The notes under the pieces were generated by a model. It was not told where the DNA came from. It did not search any database and saw only the letters and a program-made list of their open reading frames with translations. A stretch of DNA of 64,000 nucleotides from Ovis canadensis. Taxonomy: Eukaryota > Chordata > Mammalia > Artiodactyla > Bovidae. The stretch is taken from contig NC_091245.1 in NCBI RefSeq assembly GCF_042477335.2, forward strand, positions 88,574,501 through 88,638,500. The letters run 5' to 3'. A program made the translations under genes and the position numbers. This document shows, one piece after another, positions 34,129 to 46,660 of the stretch; position 1 is the first letter of the stretch, and each line of letters opens with the position of its first letter.

Positions 34129-35758
34129 AACCAAGGTGTGGGTTTAGAGGAAAGGGTTCTTCCATTTCCTATTCAGATACAAAGCTGGAATTACCCAATA
34201 ATAACAGAACTGGGCCCTCATGAGGGAAAGAGATTGAGAGTGACCAATGGAAGCCTGAAGCCTCCTTTTCTCAGAGGCCTTTCTGACAAAGAAAGTCAGG
34301 TAAAGCTACGTTCAACTGTTAGGCTTTTTGCCTGGCTGAATTTTGTGAGGGGCTTTCTCTTGCTTTACAAGTGTGTGATTATTAGGTTTTTTCTCGAGGT
34401 GTTTTCAGAATTCGATAAAGCTCATCATTTTTAGGATTCTTTTTTCAGTATTTGATTTATTCAGGATATTTTGAAGAGATGACTGTTGGACCAAATCTCA
34501 AGTGAAATTGAGCCAAATAAAGACATAATTATTAAAATAGTAATTTGAAATTCAACTCCTGCTTAAAAGCATTGCTTTCTGGCAATATCTTATTTCAGTC
34601 TAAACTTGCATAAACAGACAAACAAAAAAAAACACCCCAACACCTCAAAACAAAACTCTTGACATGTTTTTAACAACTAACAACAATGGTGACATATAAC
34701 AGCTGCAAGCTCACGTCTGAATTACCAGTGGAGGAATTAAAGGTCCGTGTTATAAGATGAGGGGTTTAGTGACTTTATAAGATGAATCAGCCAGTGACTC
34801 ACAATTACAAGTTGTGTGATTTAAAAAATCCCAGTAGTTGTGAGCTTCGTTTTGGAGAATGGGCAATCTTCAAAGGAATGTGATGTTAGAAAAAGAAACG
34901 GGAAATATACTTTAAATTCTAGACTGACCATGATTCGAAAGAGCATGGTAAGACATCTCCGTATGCTCATTTCACTAGGAAAGACGTCTCAATTGGATTC
35001 AAGCTTCTAGTCACGTAATATCCCCCTTTACTGCAAGGCAGTTTTGTATCCTACAGCAGACAGTCATTTCTCCTAGGTTATTAAACAGGGTCTGCATCAT
35101 TTTCAAAAAGGCCCAAAGATCAAGATGCACTGATACCAGTTAAGGGGAGTTTGGCTTTTTAGTGGCAACTTTAACCACTGCAGATGCCTATTCAATCAAC
35201 TAGTAACAACTCAGATGTGAGATGAACAAATACGGCATAGATGCACAGGAATATATATTTCAAAATACAAAGTTTTTCAGCAGCATTGGATGTTAAAAGT
35301 CTTTTCAAAGAAAACCACAGAGTAGGATTCCAGATTAAGGTCTCCTCAGCTGGGAGATAACTTCTGGGAAAAATGAAATGAGGTTTATCTGATAATGGCT
35401 TCCATCCTTAAAGGAGAAGAGCTCCGTTCCTTCTAAGATAGTGGGAACTGTTTACAGTAGCAGCCTTATAGTTTGTAATTGAATAAGTCACTAGGTGACA
35501 TTAATTATACCTTCTTCTTTGGCTCCCTAAATTCCTTTTTAATAGACCTGAAAGAATTGCAATGATTAATATGAATTAAGAGCCATTTGCAACTTTTAGA
35601 CTCAGTATTTTATTTTCTAATAAATCTATATTCTTCCCCTCTTATTGCAGGTAGAAAAGTCCATATTTTCAAATTTTGTTAAGGAGTTTTCTTAAAATTA
35701 CCAGTAACCAAAATCTTATACTACGTTAGTCAATGGTTCTTGGGAATTATAATGATCT
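34129..35758. other. Unannotated 1.6 kb
   Basis: AT-rich, with no recognised repeat or exon. Confidence 0.4.
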
Positions 35759-36333
35759 CAGATGGTGATTGCAGCCATGAAATTAAAAGACGCTTACTCA
35801 TTGGAAGAAAAGTTATGACCAACCTAGATAGCTTATTCAAATGCAGAGACATTACTTTGCCAACTAAGGTCTGTCTAGCCAAGGCTATGGTTTTTCCAGT
35901 AGTCATGTATGGATGTGAGAGTTGGACTCTGAAGAAAGCTGAGCATTGAAGAATTGATGCTTTTGAACTGTGGTGTTGGAGAAGACTCTTGAGAGTCCTT
36001 TGGACTGCAAGGAGATCCAACCAGTCCATTCTGAAGGAGATCAACCCTGGGTGTTCTTTGGAAGGAATGATGCTAAAGCTGAAATTCCAGTACTTTGGCC
36101 ACCACATGTGAAGAGTTGACTCATTGTAAAAGACTTTGATGCTGGGAGGGATGGGGGCAGGAGAAGAAGGGGAGGACAGAGGATGAGATGGCTGGATGGC
36201 ATCACTGACTCGACGGACGTGAGTCTGAGTGAACTCCGGGAGTTGGTGATGGACAGGGAGGCCTGGCGTGCTGCGATTCATGGGGTCGCAAAGAGTCGGA
36301 CACGACTGAGTGACTGAACTGAACTGAACTGAA
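35759..36333 (+). mobile_element. BovB 3' end, sense, 5'-truncated
   Basis: Begins CAGATGGTGATTGCAGCC and ends in the pentameric tail CTGAACTGAACTGAACTGAA. Conserved residues (KAMVFPVVMYGCESWT) are readable before a stop at 35,947-35,949. Low divergence from the consensus-like copies elsewhere in the window. Confidence 0.94.
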
Positions 36334-37174
36334 AGTTTGATATCTCTTGTAGGCTAATTTCTCACAATTCCACAAGGATAAGAGAATGTATGCAAATTTT
36401 TGGACTGGGAGTCATTTTGACTGAGGATTTATAGAGATATCAACAGGCAAATTCTGTACAATTTAAACACAAGAATTTTGTCCAAGTGTAATACTTCAAA
36501 GGATTGGAAATTAAAGTAATCCTTTGATGAAACCTAAAAATTACTGGAAATGTTTAAATACTGAGGTTAAATTTACATTGGAGATACAATCTGATTTCCT
36601 GTTTCTAAGTCTAAAAGCTTCTAATAAGGACCCTGGAGTTTCCTGGAATAATACACAGATCTTCTAAAACAGCAACTGGATGAGGTAAGTGTGGTTAACT
36701 TGAAAGTACAGATTAATTTCTTCAACACTACTCATATGTTTCAAAATTAAGAGGGAAAATTTCCAAGAGTGAGACATATTTGGGGTTTTATTGAATCGAA
36801 AATATTTTTAAGTACTCTAATAGCTTGAAAATTTTTTTAGTTTTCCACTGCTAAGACAGCTATCTAGTTTCCTTGGAGTAAATTTGTTTTATGAATCTAG
36901 CATTGAGAGCCTTTGAACTGTGGTACAGCAACATGTAGCAGCTTTTGCAGCTTGTGAAAGATAAGCAGGCTGGCACTGGCTACAAGTGGCTCAACAGCCT
37001 TCAGGAAATAAGACAGGCAGTCAGGCTTGAAGAGAAAGTAGAAATGCCTGTCTTATTTCCTGAAGGTCCTTGGACAGAGCCAATTATTCTTTTCAACTTT
37101 CTCATAGTACCCCATGTCTACTTGGTATAGAATTTGATACCATTCCATATACATAGGCTTTCTCATTTTTCACT
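36334..37174. other. Unannotated stretch carrying a long hairpin
   Basis: No known element recognised. It contains the inverted repeat at 36,998-37,066. Confidence 0.4.
36998..37066. repeat. Perfect 22-bp inverted repeat with 25-nt spacer
   Basis: The arms are 36,998-37,019 (CCTTCAGGAAATAAG...) and 37,045-37,066 (...CTTATTTCCTGAAGG), exact reverse complements over 22 bases. One further G-T wobble can pair at the outer end. The spacer is 37,020-37,044. A transcript from either strand would fold into an unbroken stem-loop of 69 nt. Whether it is transcribed is unknown. Confidence 0.95.
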
Positions 37175-38107
37175 ATTTCTATAAGGTCTTTGAGTGCAGA
37201 AGTTATGTCTTTTTGGTGTCCTATTTATTCAACAAATGTTTATTGAGCTTCCACTATAAACTGGGCACTGTATTATAATTACAGTAATGACCAGGGCAGC
37301 GCTCATGTTGCTCACAGTTTTGCAAAGGAGACAGAAGAGTAGACAGTTATATTTTGTTATATTTTCTTTGACAAAGGGCTATTTAGGATACATCAGAGGG
37401 ATACTTAGCTGATGTCTACCTCGAGGAGACATCATCTAAACTTGAAAGATAGTTAGCCATTACCCAGCTGGGAGAAAAATGTGGATGGGTGGAGAAGGGG
37501 GCAAAAAGAAAAAAAAAGGTGTGGACAGAGGAAGTAAGAAAATGTGAAGGTATGTAGGAGAGAGAGCATGTTACATACAAGGAATTCATAATAATTCAAT
37601 GTGACTGGAACAGAGCGTACCTATTGGAGAGTAACAAGGGATGAAGTTAGAAAGGTCAACAGAGCTAGGTTATGAAAGGCTTTGGATGTCATACTAAAAA
37701 GTTTAGGCTTAATCCTAAAAGGATAAAGGAGGAGTCACTGAAGTATTTTAGCCAGGAATATCACTAGCATATTTGTGGTTTACATAGATCATTTTTGCTG
37801 CAGTACAAAAGTTTCCAAGCTACTGCAGGAAAATAGGCAAGAAACGACAAGAGATTGAAACAATTCAGAGGAGGTGGTGGGGAAGGAAGTTGTTTCAAGA
37901 ATTTGTTGGCCACGAGGAGTGAGAAAGAGAAGTCTGAGATTAGAAGATTTCCAGATTTCTAAACGGTAAGTATTAAGGAGAAATGGTTCCTTTCTCTTAG
38001 ATAAGAAATAACAGGGGAGGATGTGGTGCTGAGTGCAGGAAATGAGTCATTCTGGTTGGCCATGTTGAGTCTGAAGTACCTTGGATAGTCTCAAGATCAC
38101 CTAATAC

Positions 38108-38587
38108 TGTTAGGGGAAGCACACTGAAACAGCTCACCCTGGCCAGGTACCATAGTAAACATTTGCATGAGTTGTTTTATGACAGGAGATTCTGGTAAGG
38201 AATACAGAACTAATAAGCTACCACCAACTGGAAGAGTTCAGGAAAGGTCTAAAGGAGACATTGCATGTCTGTCCACTTCCCAGAATCCCTCTCAATAGCA
38301 TCCATCTTGGCTGAGCAATGCGTGTGCCACCAGGAAAGACTCTGAATTAGAATGATTGATCAAAGACCACCCGGAAACTAATCCCATCACCATAAAACCC
38401 GAGACTGTGAGCCACGCGGCAGAGCAGTCCTCCTGGGTTCCCTTACCCTACTGCTCCCCACCCGGGTGCCCTTTCCCAATAAAATCTCTTGCTTTGTCAG
38501 CACATGTGTCTCCTCAGACAATTCATTTCCGACTGTTAGACAAGAGCCCAGTTTTGGGCCCTGGAAGGGGTCCCCCTTCCTACAACA
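38108..38587 (+). mobile_element. Solo ERV LTR
   Basis: Starts TGTTAGGGGAAGCACACTG and ends near CCCCTTCCTACAACA, giving TG...CA ends. AATAAA at 38,478-38,483 is followed by CTCTTGCTTTGTCAGC, an R/U5-like arrangement. No gag, pol or env sequence is adjacent. Family not determined; ends approximate. Confidence 0.65.
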
Positions 38588-39183
38588 ATATGATGTTTCT
38601 AGCGAGGAGATTGTTATGCAAAAGATAAATTGTCCATGTGGTCGGGAAATTCTGTGAAGCTGGCTAACAAAATCCTGACTTTTTGGAAGGTTATGGAAGA
38701 ATCTCATTGATCTCAACAGCAGGGGGTAGGTAGAGTTGAGGATCCCACATACTAGAAATTTGTCTGCAGCTACTGTTCATCTTTCACCGAGGCAGTGTGG
38801 TTGTTCTGCTTCATTTCTGCTTCATTCTCTAAGCTTCTCTAGCAGGCTTAGTCATTGCTTCACCAGAACATGGATTACATGGATCTAGGGTCGTCAAGAG
38901 GCTGACCTTGGCTCAACTCCATATGACTTAGATCTCTGCCTACTTGTTTCTACCTCTAAATCTCCAAGTCTCAGTTATGAATTCCAGAGAGAGATAATCT
39001 GATTGGCTCACTTTGGGTTAGATGACCACATGCGGACAGAGGATGGGCTTCTGTGGGTTCTAGCGCTGTCCCTTCTAGACTGTGGATTCTAAGAATGGAA
39101 TGTGAGCAGGTAGGAAATGGTGGGCTGAGAAAACAGATGCCTGGAGTACACTAAGAAGAGTATTCAGTACGTACATTTGAAAA

Positions 39184-39373
39184 TGTTAGTCACTCGGTTG
39201 TGTCTGACTCTGTGACTCCATGGACTGTAGCATACCATGGAATTCTACAGGCAAGAATACTGGTGTGGGTTGCCATTCCCTTCTCCAGGGGATCTTCCTG
39301 ACTCAGAGATTGAACCCTGGTCTCTTGCATTGAAGGCAGATTCTTTACCATCTGACCCACCAGGGAAGCCCAC
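39184..39373 (-). mobile_element. Bov-tA SINE, antisense
   Basis: GTTAGTCACTCGGTTGTGTCTGAC to CCATCTGACCCACCAGGGAAGCCC. The body carries a small internal deletion around GTAGCATACCATGG. It lies within the L2 relic. Confidence 0.93.
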
Positions 39374-39770
39374 ATAAGTCTGAGCTGGAGATAAAGATTT
39401 GGGGAAGTAGTTAAAACCAAAGTATTGGTTGATATTACCTGGGGAAAGCTTAGACTGTAAGAAAAGGTCAAGACAGAAAAAAAAGAACCTTGGGGAACAG
39501 CAGCGTTTAAGAAGTAACAACAGGAAGATAAGTCAGTGATAGAGACAAAGAAAAGAAGGGTAGTGCTACAAAAACCAACAAAGAGGAAGAAACCAACCGG
39601 GTCAAACCCTACACAGGCTGAGTAAGATGAGAACAGAAGAATGACAAGGAAACTAGTAGTGAGGAAATATCCAGCGAGAGGTGGAGATAGAAGCCAGATT
39701 ACAATGGGATGACATGAGTAGAAAGTCAAATAAATGAGAGGTGAAGGAGTAAAGACAATTTCTTTAAAAA

Positions 39771-40254
39771 AAAAAATTTGGCTTTGAATGGAATGGGGAA
39801 AATAAGGCTGAAGATGGATTTATGGTCCAGGAAACTTTTATATACTAATCAAATCTCTCCAGATTCTGGGCTGGGGAGATATCAAGGACAGAGCCAAGAC
39901 AGTTAATATTTGATGAAGGCAAGTCAGGAGGGGGTTGAATAAGATGACTGGAGCTCAAGAGATTGGAACAATTTTCCACTGAAGTGACAGGGAAATGGCA
40001 TATCAGGGGTTGTGCTGTGTGTGTTACTGACTGGTAGTCAGTAACTATCCTTGAATAATAAATGAATAGATACATGGAGTGGTGACTGAGCCAGTTTGCG
40101 GAATTTAGGATTCCATTTCTCTGGGGTCTCACTTTAAGGCAAGAGAATTGGGTGGTAAAGGCAGGCTGAGGCAGGGCTCGTCTTGCCAGCTTGAATGCTG
40201 AGTAAGACAAACACAGTGGGAAGGCCTTTTTCCTGTTCTTCAAGATACCGTGAT
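39771..40254. other. Unannotated stretch
   Basis: Nothing recognised. Confidence 0.35.
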
Positions 40255-40264
40255 GGAGGGAAGT

Positions 40265-40395
40265 GTGGGGGACGTTCAAGAGGGAGAGGGCATATGTAGA
40301 CCTATGGCTGATTCATGCTGATGTTTGGCAGAAACCAACACAATACTGTAAAGCATTTATTCTTCCATTAAAAATAAATAAAGAAAAAAGATACC
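40265..40395 (+). mobile_element. Very short artiodactyl L1 3' end
   Basis: CATATGTAGACCTATGGCTGATTCATGCTGATGTTTGGCAGAAACCAACACAATACTGTAAAGC plus an A-rich tail is the terminal ~130 bases of an artiodactyl L1. Confidence 0.75.
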
Positions 40396-40474
40396 TGATG
40401 GCAACACCTTCAGTTACCTCACTTCTTAAGGAAGCCAAAACTTGGGATAGCAGGGATGGTGAGGCCTAGGGATT

Positions 40475-40660
40475 ATGGTTGTGAAAAACAACCTTGGTTT
40501 AGGGGTCAGGATACCCTAGATTCTAGCCACTTTCTGAAATTTACTGACCGCATGAATTTACACAAGTTGTGTAACTATGTATCTAGTTTCTTTATTTGTA
40601 ACAAGTATGTGATGTGACCTTCTCTGCTCATTTTAGAGTACAGATTTCACAAAATGCTTT
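40475..40660 (+). mobile_element. MIR relic
   Basis: GGTCAGGATACCCTAGATTCTAGCC, ACACAAGTTGTGTAACTATGTATCTAGTTTCTTTATTTGTAAC keep the MIR order, strongly diverged. Confidence 0.6.
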
Positions 40661-42504
40661 CAAATATACGTCTGTGTGTATGTATTATAAATATTGTAAA
40701 GCACAGTGCAGCTATAAGGCCCCATTAATTTATACTCCAGGCATTCTGAGAGTGTGGCTGGCTTGTGCAGAGTCCCCGTGGAGCTAATTCTAAGCATACA
40801 GGATCGTGCGCTAGGTTCCTTCTTGGCTGCTACACGTATTGAGAGCTTGGCCTGACTGAGAATGTAGAGCATTCCCGCTGGCACAGAAAGTGCCTGGAGG
40901 GAGAAGCATATTAAAATCACAAACTCATTACTTTCTCAAGATTAGGACACATAAAATTCAAACAGCTTTATAAATTGCCTCCAGAAATTGTAAGGCAAAA
41001 ATTAACTCTGCCTCAAACTTTACATCCGCATTATGAATGCCGCTTCCCTCTCTCTCCCAATTATGTCCATCTCGGTCACCATAAATCAAAAGACAACACA
41101 AGCATTTCCCTCTGCAGAGTCCCCCAGCTTCTCTATAGGAATGAAAGAAAACTAAAGACATAGGCATATTTATCATCTTTTAGCTTAGTTTCTGGATTCC
41201 TCTTAGGTCCTCTGAGTAACTTCCATCATTGCTTGTAGATTCAGATCATGTGGAAATAACTGCTGGTTTTCATGGCTGGCAGAATGCGTATAAATTAAAC
41301 TAGCAATACCTGGCAGCTGCACCTCGCTAACATTGTGAAGGTTTAATGAGATAGTGCCTGTCAATCAATTTGTGTTCCTCATCTTCATCTAAAAGCATTT
41401 ATTATCCCAAACTGGACCAGACATGAGTGAGGGACTGTGCCATGTATACGCATTTCCCTGTCAATTGTGTGTTTTGAAATCAGATTTCTGGGTTCTTTGT
41501 TTTGTTCCTTCTCTGCGGCTTCATTTCCAAAACAATGACTTCACTGACCTTAACTTGTAAAAGCCAGTATTGTCACCAGGCATTTCAGTTCTTCATTTGG
41601 CCTTTTCTCCTACCTTTTTTTCTACCACGACTCAAGTTATCAGATATCATTTGGAGTGAACAAAGAAGGATTGTTTTAAAAACAAAATAATGTAACCCAT
41701 TTGGGCTGTGATTAATGGAACTTATAAGGAAATGATAAATAGATGTTAAGGGCGAGAAAGGCTCAGTATTGATAAACAGTATAATACAAAAGAGAGGGCC
41801 CTAATCCATAGGAGATGTACAGCTATAAAACTATGCACAAATTTGTTTCTGTCTAAGTCCACCAGAAAAGTGACAATTCTCCTGGATGAAGGCATGATTC
41901 AAAGAGGATGGCTGTAATCCATTGGAAACCACCTGCATTTCTTAATTCATCCTGTAAATGTTTGCAAAAGACTTTTAAGATCTGGCTTCTTAACATGAAA
42001 TACTTAACAAATTACAGCTCATGGAGTCCACAACCAAAGCTGCATGGCCAGAAAGCTTAAAAACAGCTATTTCTCGTATCAGCTGGAGACTCAGAAAAAT
42101 ATGTTTTGTTCTTTTCTCTAATAGCTAACTACTACATGTGTAAGACAGCATAAATCTGTAATTTTTTTTTAAGACAAAGTAAAATTTCAAATGGAAACAA
42201 GAGGGCCTCTGTATTGGTGATGTAGCATTTGTTGCCATTCCAAAAGCACAAACACATTTGAATAACTAGCTGCTATTAGAAGAAAGATTCAGGATCAACA
42301 TGGCTAAGTACAAAATAAGAACAATGGGTATACAAATGCTGATTCAGAGAAATTATAGTGCGTCATGGTGGAAAAAATATTGGACTTACATACATGAAAC
42401 TTACATACTTATGGAAAACAAAACGATCTTATTTAACACTCGACAGTTCTAGATCTAAATAATGAGAATCCTAACCTATAAAAGCAGGAATACATTACCC
42501 ACTA
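40661..42504. other. Unannotated 1.8 kb, start of a low-repeat domain
   Basis: No ruminant SINE, BovB or young L1 found. No exon recognised. Confidence 0.45.
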
Positions 42505-42612
42505 GACTCTAAGTTCTCTGAGAGCAGGCTCACCTTCTTATTCACATTTACATCCTCTCATAGTGCTTTGAACAGGGGGTGCACATAATTGATGCTTAAT
42601 ATATATTTTGGA
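42505..42612 (+). mobile_element. L2 3' end relic
   Basis: ACTCTAAGTTCTCTGAGAGCAGGCTCACC and CATAGTGCTTTGAACAGGGGGTGCACATAATTGATGC follow the L2 terminal pattern. Confidence 0.65.
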
Positions 42613-42900
42613 TGAAACGATGTACATTTGCTTTCTCACCTTGTTCTCATGTAACTGAAGACTGTGCCAAGGCACAGACATGACATTTTTTTTTCTCCCT
42701 TCAGATGTTTCTGGGCCCCCATCAGTGTACAGTTGGCAGCAATAAAGGAGACCTAAACAATGTTGGCATTCAAAAGACTTGCTGAGCATAATGCACGGGA
42801 GTGTCACTACAGTCACGTGAGAGGACAGTGTGCAGAGCTGTCCAAAGGTAGCTGGCACTTGAACCACTGGCAATAGCTCAGCTTTGGTGTTTCCTATTTT

Positions 42901-42981
42901 GAAAAAAAAAGAAAAAGAAAAGAGAAATGAAACAAAGAGAAAGAAAGAAAAGGAAGGAAGGAGAGGGGGAGGAAGAAGGAC
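42901..42981. repeat. Polypurine tract
   Basis: About 80 bases almost entirely A and G on the plus strand (GAAA, GGAA and GGAG units), with isolated interruptions. Confidence 0.9.
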
Positions 42982-44284
42982 CTGGAGCTAATTATTAATA
43001 TGAGTATTAGGAGTTTTTGGTATTTTATTGAATTCTGCACATAACATTTCCAATGAAAACACTTTAAATCCAATGACAGATTTATAAAAGAAATCAGATG
43101 AAAATATCACACAATTAACTCACAGGTATTTACTGTTATTTAGTTAACAGAAGGCCCAAAATTACTATGTCAGTAACATTACAGAACATGGCATAACAGT
43201 TTATTTTAACTTTACAATAATATGTGGTAAATTAACATAATTCAATGTCAAAGGAAGACAAATGTAGAAAAATATAAAATGTTTTGATCTTACATTTTAT
43301 CAGAACTCCATTATTTATTATGTCATTGTTTAAGAATGACTATTATTTCATTCCATACAAAATAATACTTGTTTGACTTATCTGTTTGAGGAGGAGAACT
43401 AAACTTAAGGTTACAAAATTTTAAATTCTGATATGCTATAGTTTATATTTCATTTAATTATTCACAGTAACACTTCATTGCTAGTCAGTAAAAGTACAGA
43501 ATGTATCACAGACTGTTGATTTACAAGGGAAAGCAATTCTAGTGTCTCTCTGTTATTTGAAAAAAGAATTAAAATGTAGCATTATGCCATTGATTAACAC
43601 ATGAATGTTCTTCCTATTTGAACTGAGAAGTCATCAGATTTTAATTTTATCCAGGAAATTACTTCAGTGAATTTTTAAATATGTGTATCAACTTTACCAT
43701 ATATTTGAACAATGGCTAAATGTTAATAATCCTGTTGTCTGATACTTGATATCAATTCTTTTTGAACAGTTACAGGAAATAATGAGGTTTTCTTAAAAGA
43801 AAGGCAGTTTTTCTACTCACTCCCCATTCCCTGTCCTCCCCTAATCACAGAACACATTTGACGAAAAACAATAAGCTGAAAATGGACAATATCGTGGGTC
43901 TTAGAGTATGCTTTCTCTGAATTAGAATGTCTGCAGTTTCTTGGGTTGATTATTGTTTCTTTGAACTGTTCATAAGTCAGTCATTATGATGGACTTTTTA
44001 AAAAGGAAATTAGAAAGGAGACCAGTGGAGAAAATAATTTTTCAGTCCAGCGTTTTGATATCATCTGGATTTAATGTCTGTAGTCAGAGTATGGGGACTT
44101 AAATATGTTTTAGATGGAAAATGTTTGGCTATCACCCTGTGGGACGACTCTATTTTAGAAGCATTTAGAAAGGTCTGACAATAACAGCCACAGTGCCTTG
44201 TGAAATTTCCCAGTGTATCATTTGGAATTAAATTTTAGTTAAAGTCTTAAAGATCATGGCACTGGTAGGAAAGAAAAAACTTGA

Positions 44285-44475
44285 CAGAGAATGAAAAGTG
44301 TAAAGAACGTGAAATGCAAAATCATTTGCTGCCCTTATGATCGTGGACAAGTCACGATCTTTCTAAACGTTGGTTGTTTAATCTCTAAACTTCAGCTAGT
44401 ATTATTACTTTATAAGGATATTTTAAAGGTTAAATAAGATATGTGAATGATCTTTGCAAACTATAAGATAATGAA
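44285..44475 (+). mobile_element. MIR relic
   Basis: CATTTGCTGCCCTTATGATCGTGGACAAGTCACG, TTTAATCTCTAAACTTCAGC and GGATATTTTAAAGGTTAAATAAGATATGTG are MIR-like. Confidence 0.65.
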
Positions 44476-46504
44476 CATGCATGAGACCTCTCTGTGAAAA
44501 AACTGAAGTGCTGCAGTTGTATTTGTTACTCTTATCTGCAAAATCACTTTCTATCTGCATAAGATTAAAAAATGGATTCTAAAACATTTAGCATATTACA
44601 CAGAAATAATACGTACACTGTTTGCTTTCCCTTGTATGTGTAGAAACTTTTTAACAGAAACTATGTCATTTTATGGGATAACTTCAAAAATAGTCTATAC
44701 AGTGCCTTTAATAGGATATTCCTATTTGGTTTATAATCATACAATTTTATGGCATTTAGGAAAAACAGTTCAACAGTTAGTTTTACATAAACTAAATATG
44801 TAACCTCCCCACCCCAAACCCAGTATAAGAGATCACACCATGGAAACATTTTACCAGAAGAGATACTACTATGGTTTGTTTCCATATGGTCAGTTCACAG
44901 ATTGTTGTAAGATACACTATTAACACAATATGCTAGAACCACCATTTAGCAAATTTTATCAACTTTAAAAAAATGGTTGAATTACTTCTTACAAAGATTA
45001 CTAACACAAACATATAAGACTCAGTTATAGCTAAAGTGAAAATTCAGATTCGTGTAACCAAAATGATCAGATTAAATGTTTTAATGAATTGGTCTACTAA
45101 TCAAAACATACATTTCCTATTATGATAGAGGCCTTTAAAAACTGCCCCCTTTTCTGAATGGAAGGATATAAGACTATATTTTTGGACAGATAATCTCAGT
45201 ATGACAAAATATTTCTGTATTATTCAAATGGACTATCATTTAAAGAATTTCCCTAGTGTCCATATTTTAGCGTCTTTCTATTCTAATCTCTTTCTACCAT
45301 AAACCACCAACCAGAATATACTCTTCTTTTACAGTGGGTATACTTATTTCTTAGCTATGTTGTGCAAAACCTATAGCCTTTCATTTCCCCAACCATCCAC
45401 TAAAGCCAAACAGAAGCGTTGGTTTATCCCTGAATTTTGTTTCGCACTCCTGAGCAAAATTAATTACAATATGGCTCTATCGAGCCTCTTTTGTATTCAC
45501 AAAAATTTATAAAATTTTGTGACTATTATTTTAAATTACAGCCATTGTTTCTGGGGCCAAAAGGATATTAACTTATAAATGTGACAAAACCACACCTTAC
45601 AATCAGCTACAGTTCACTGGGAACATATTCAATTTTGATTTGCTAAGTGTTTACTCAACTACAAAATTTTTTCATAAGGTTCACTTGAACAGACATTTCA
45701 TTTAGATAATTAGCAACATTAGAGGATGAAATGATAAATCATAATAATTAAACCATGGTCAAAATAAAAATATTTACATGCCTTACGTCTTGCTGAGGTC
45801 GATTAGCAATATTGGAAATAATAACATTTGGATTTGCAGTCTGTTCAGTCCATGAGTAGAGATATGGCATCTAAGTGATTGGAGGGAGCGACATGGACAT
45901 GTATATTACAGCAATCCTAAAACAATATAGAATACTCAAAAATGTAAAGAAACGTACAGATTACTAAAAGAAATTGGGGCTCAGAGAGGTAAAAGGAACT
46001 TTTCTAGGGTACATGAGAGTTATTGGTAGAGCCAAAATGAAAGCGCAGAGACACCTGCTCTACCAAACTGCGGCTTATGTGGAAATGATCAAGATTGTAA
46101 GGCAAACACTCCTATCCCTCCAACCTTTTCCCACCTTCTCCTACTCACATGGTTATAATGTTGAGTATGATAAAGCTCTGTTGCAGTTTTAGCATTCCAT
46201 ATATGATTTCAAATCACCTTAAATGTCAAATTAAATTAAAAAAAATAACCTCCCCTCCTTTCCAGGTACTTTATTAATCTGTTTTCATTCTGCAGAGTGA
46301 GTTTTTAATTTTTTCATGATCCCATTTAGAGACCAGTGACAATTCTTAGAGGAGAAAAAAAAAACCCCATATCCTTTCTCACAAGCAACTTGAAGAATGA
46401 TATATTTATGACACTTTCAAGACTTAAATCTCATTTCAATTTATTCATTCTTTCAAAAATACCTAATAAAATCTGAGTATTTAAGTCTGCTTCCAAGACT
46501 TTTC

Positions 46505-46660
46505 AAATGCATATAATGAGAATTTGGGGACTGGAAAGGCCTTTTGAGATTAACCCAGAACATCCATTTGCAATTAGGAAACTGAAGCCTGGCAATGGTA
46601 CGTGATTCATTTAGGGTCCCACAGGCAGAAAGTGGGTAAGAATTCTGGTCTCCCAATATC
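46505..46660 (-). mobile_element. MIR relic, antisense
   Basis: CATTTGCAATTAGGAAACTGAAGCC and TCATTTAGGGTCCCACAGGCAGAAAGTGGG are the antisense MIR core. Confidence 0.6.

Larger units (their letters stand above)
37175..39770 (-). mobile_element. Long antisense L2 relic interrupted by an LTR and a SINE
   Basis: The antisense 3' end TTATTCAACAAATGTTTATTGAGCTTCCACTATAAACTGGGCACTG is near 37,226. It continues through AGGTTATGAAAGGCTTTGGATGTCATACTAAAAAGTTTAGG and, beyond the LTR and SINE, GATAAAGATTTGGGGAAG and AAGAACCTTGGGGAACAGC (antisense of the PQG palm region). The sense-like L2 text at 37,175-37,215 may be a separate fragment. Parts between 38,588 and 39,180 are not recognisable. Confidence 0.6.

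Noticed and set aside
38108-38587. Provirus remnant with viral genes
   Set aside because: Only LTR-like sequence is seen; no gag, pol or env-like reading frames lie on either side.
38712-38726. CTCF-like CAACAGCAGGGGGTA
   Set aside because: Mismatches at core positions; too weak to list beside the sites at 2,645 and 18,961.
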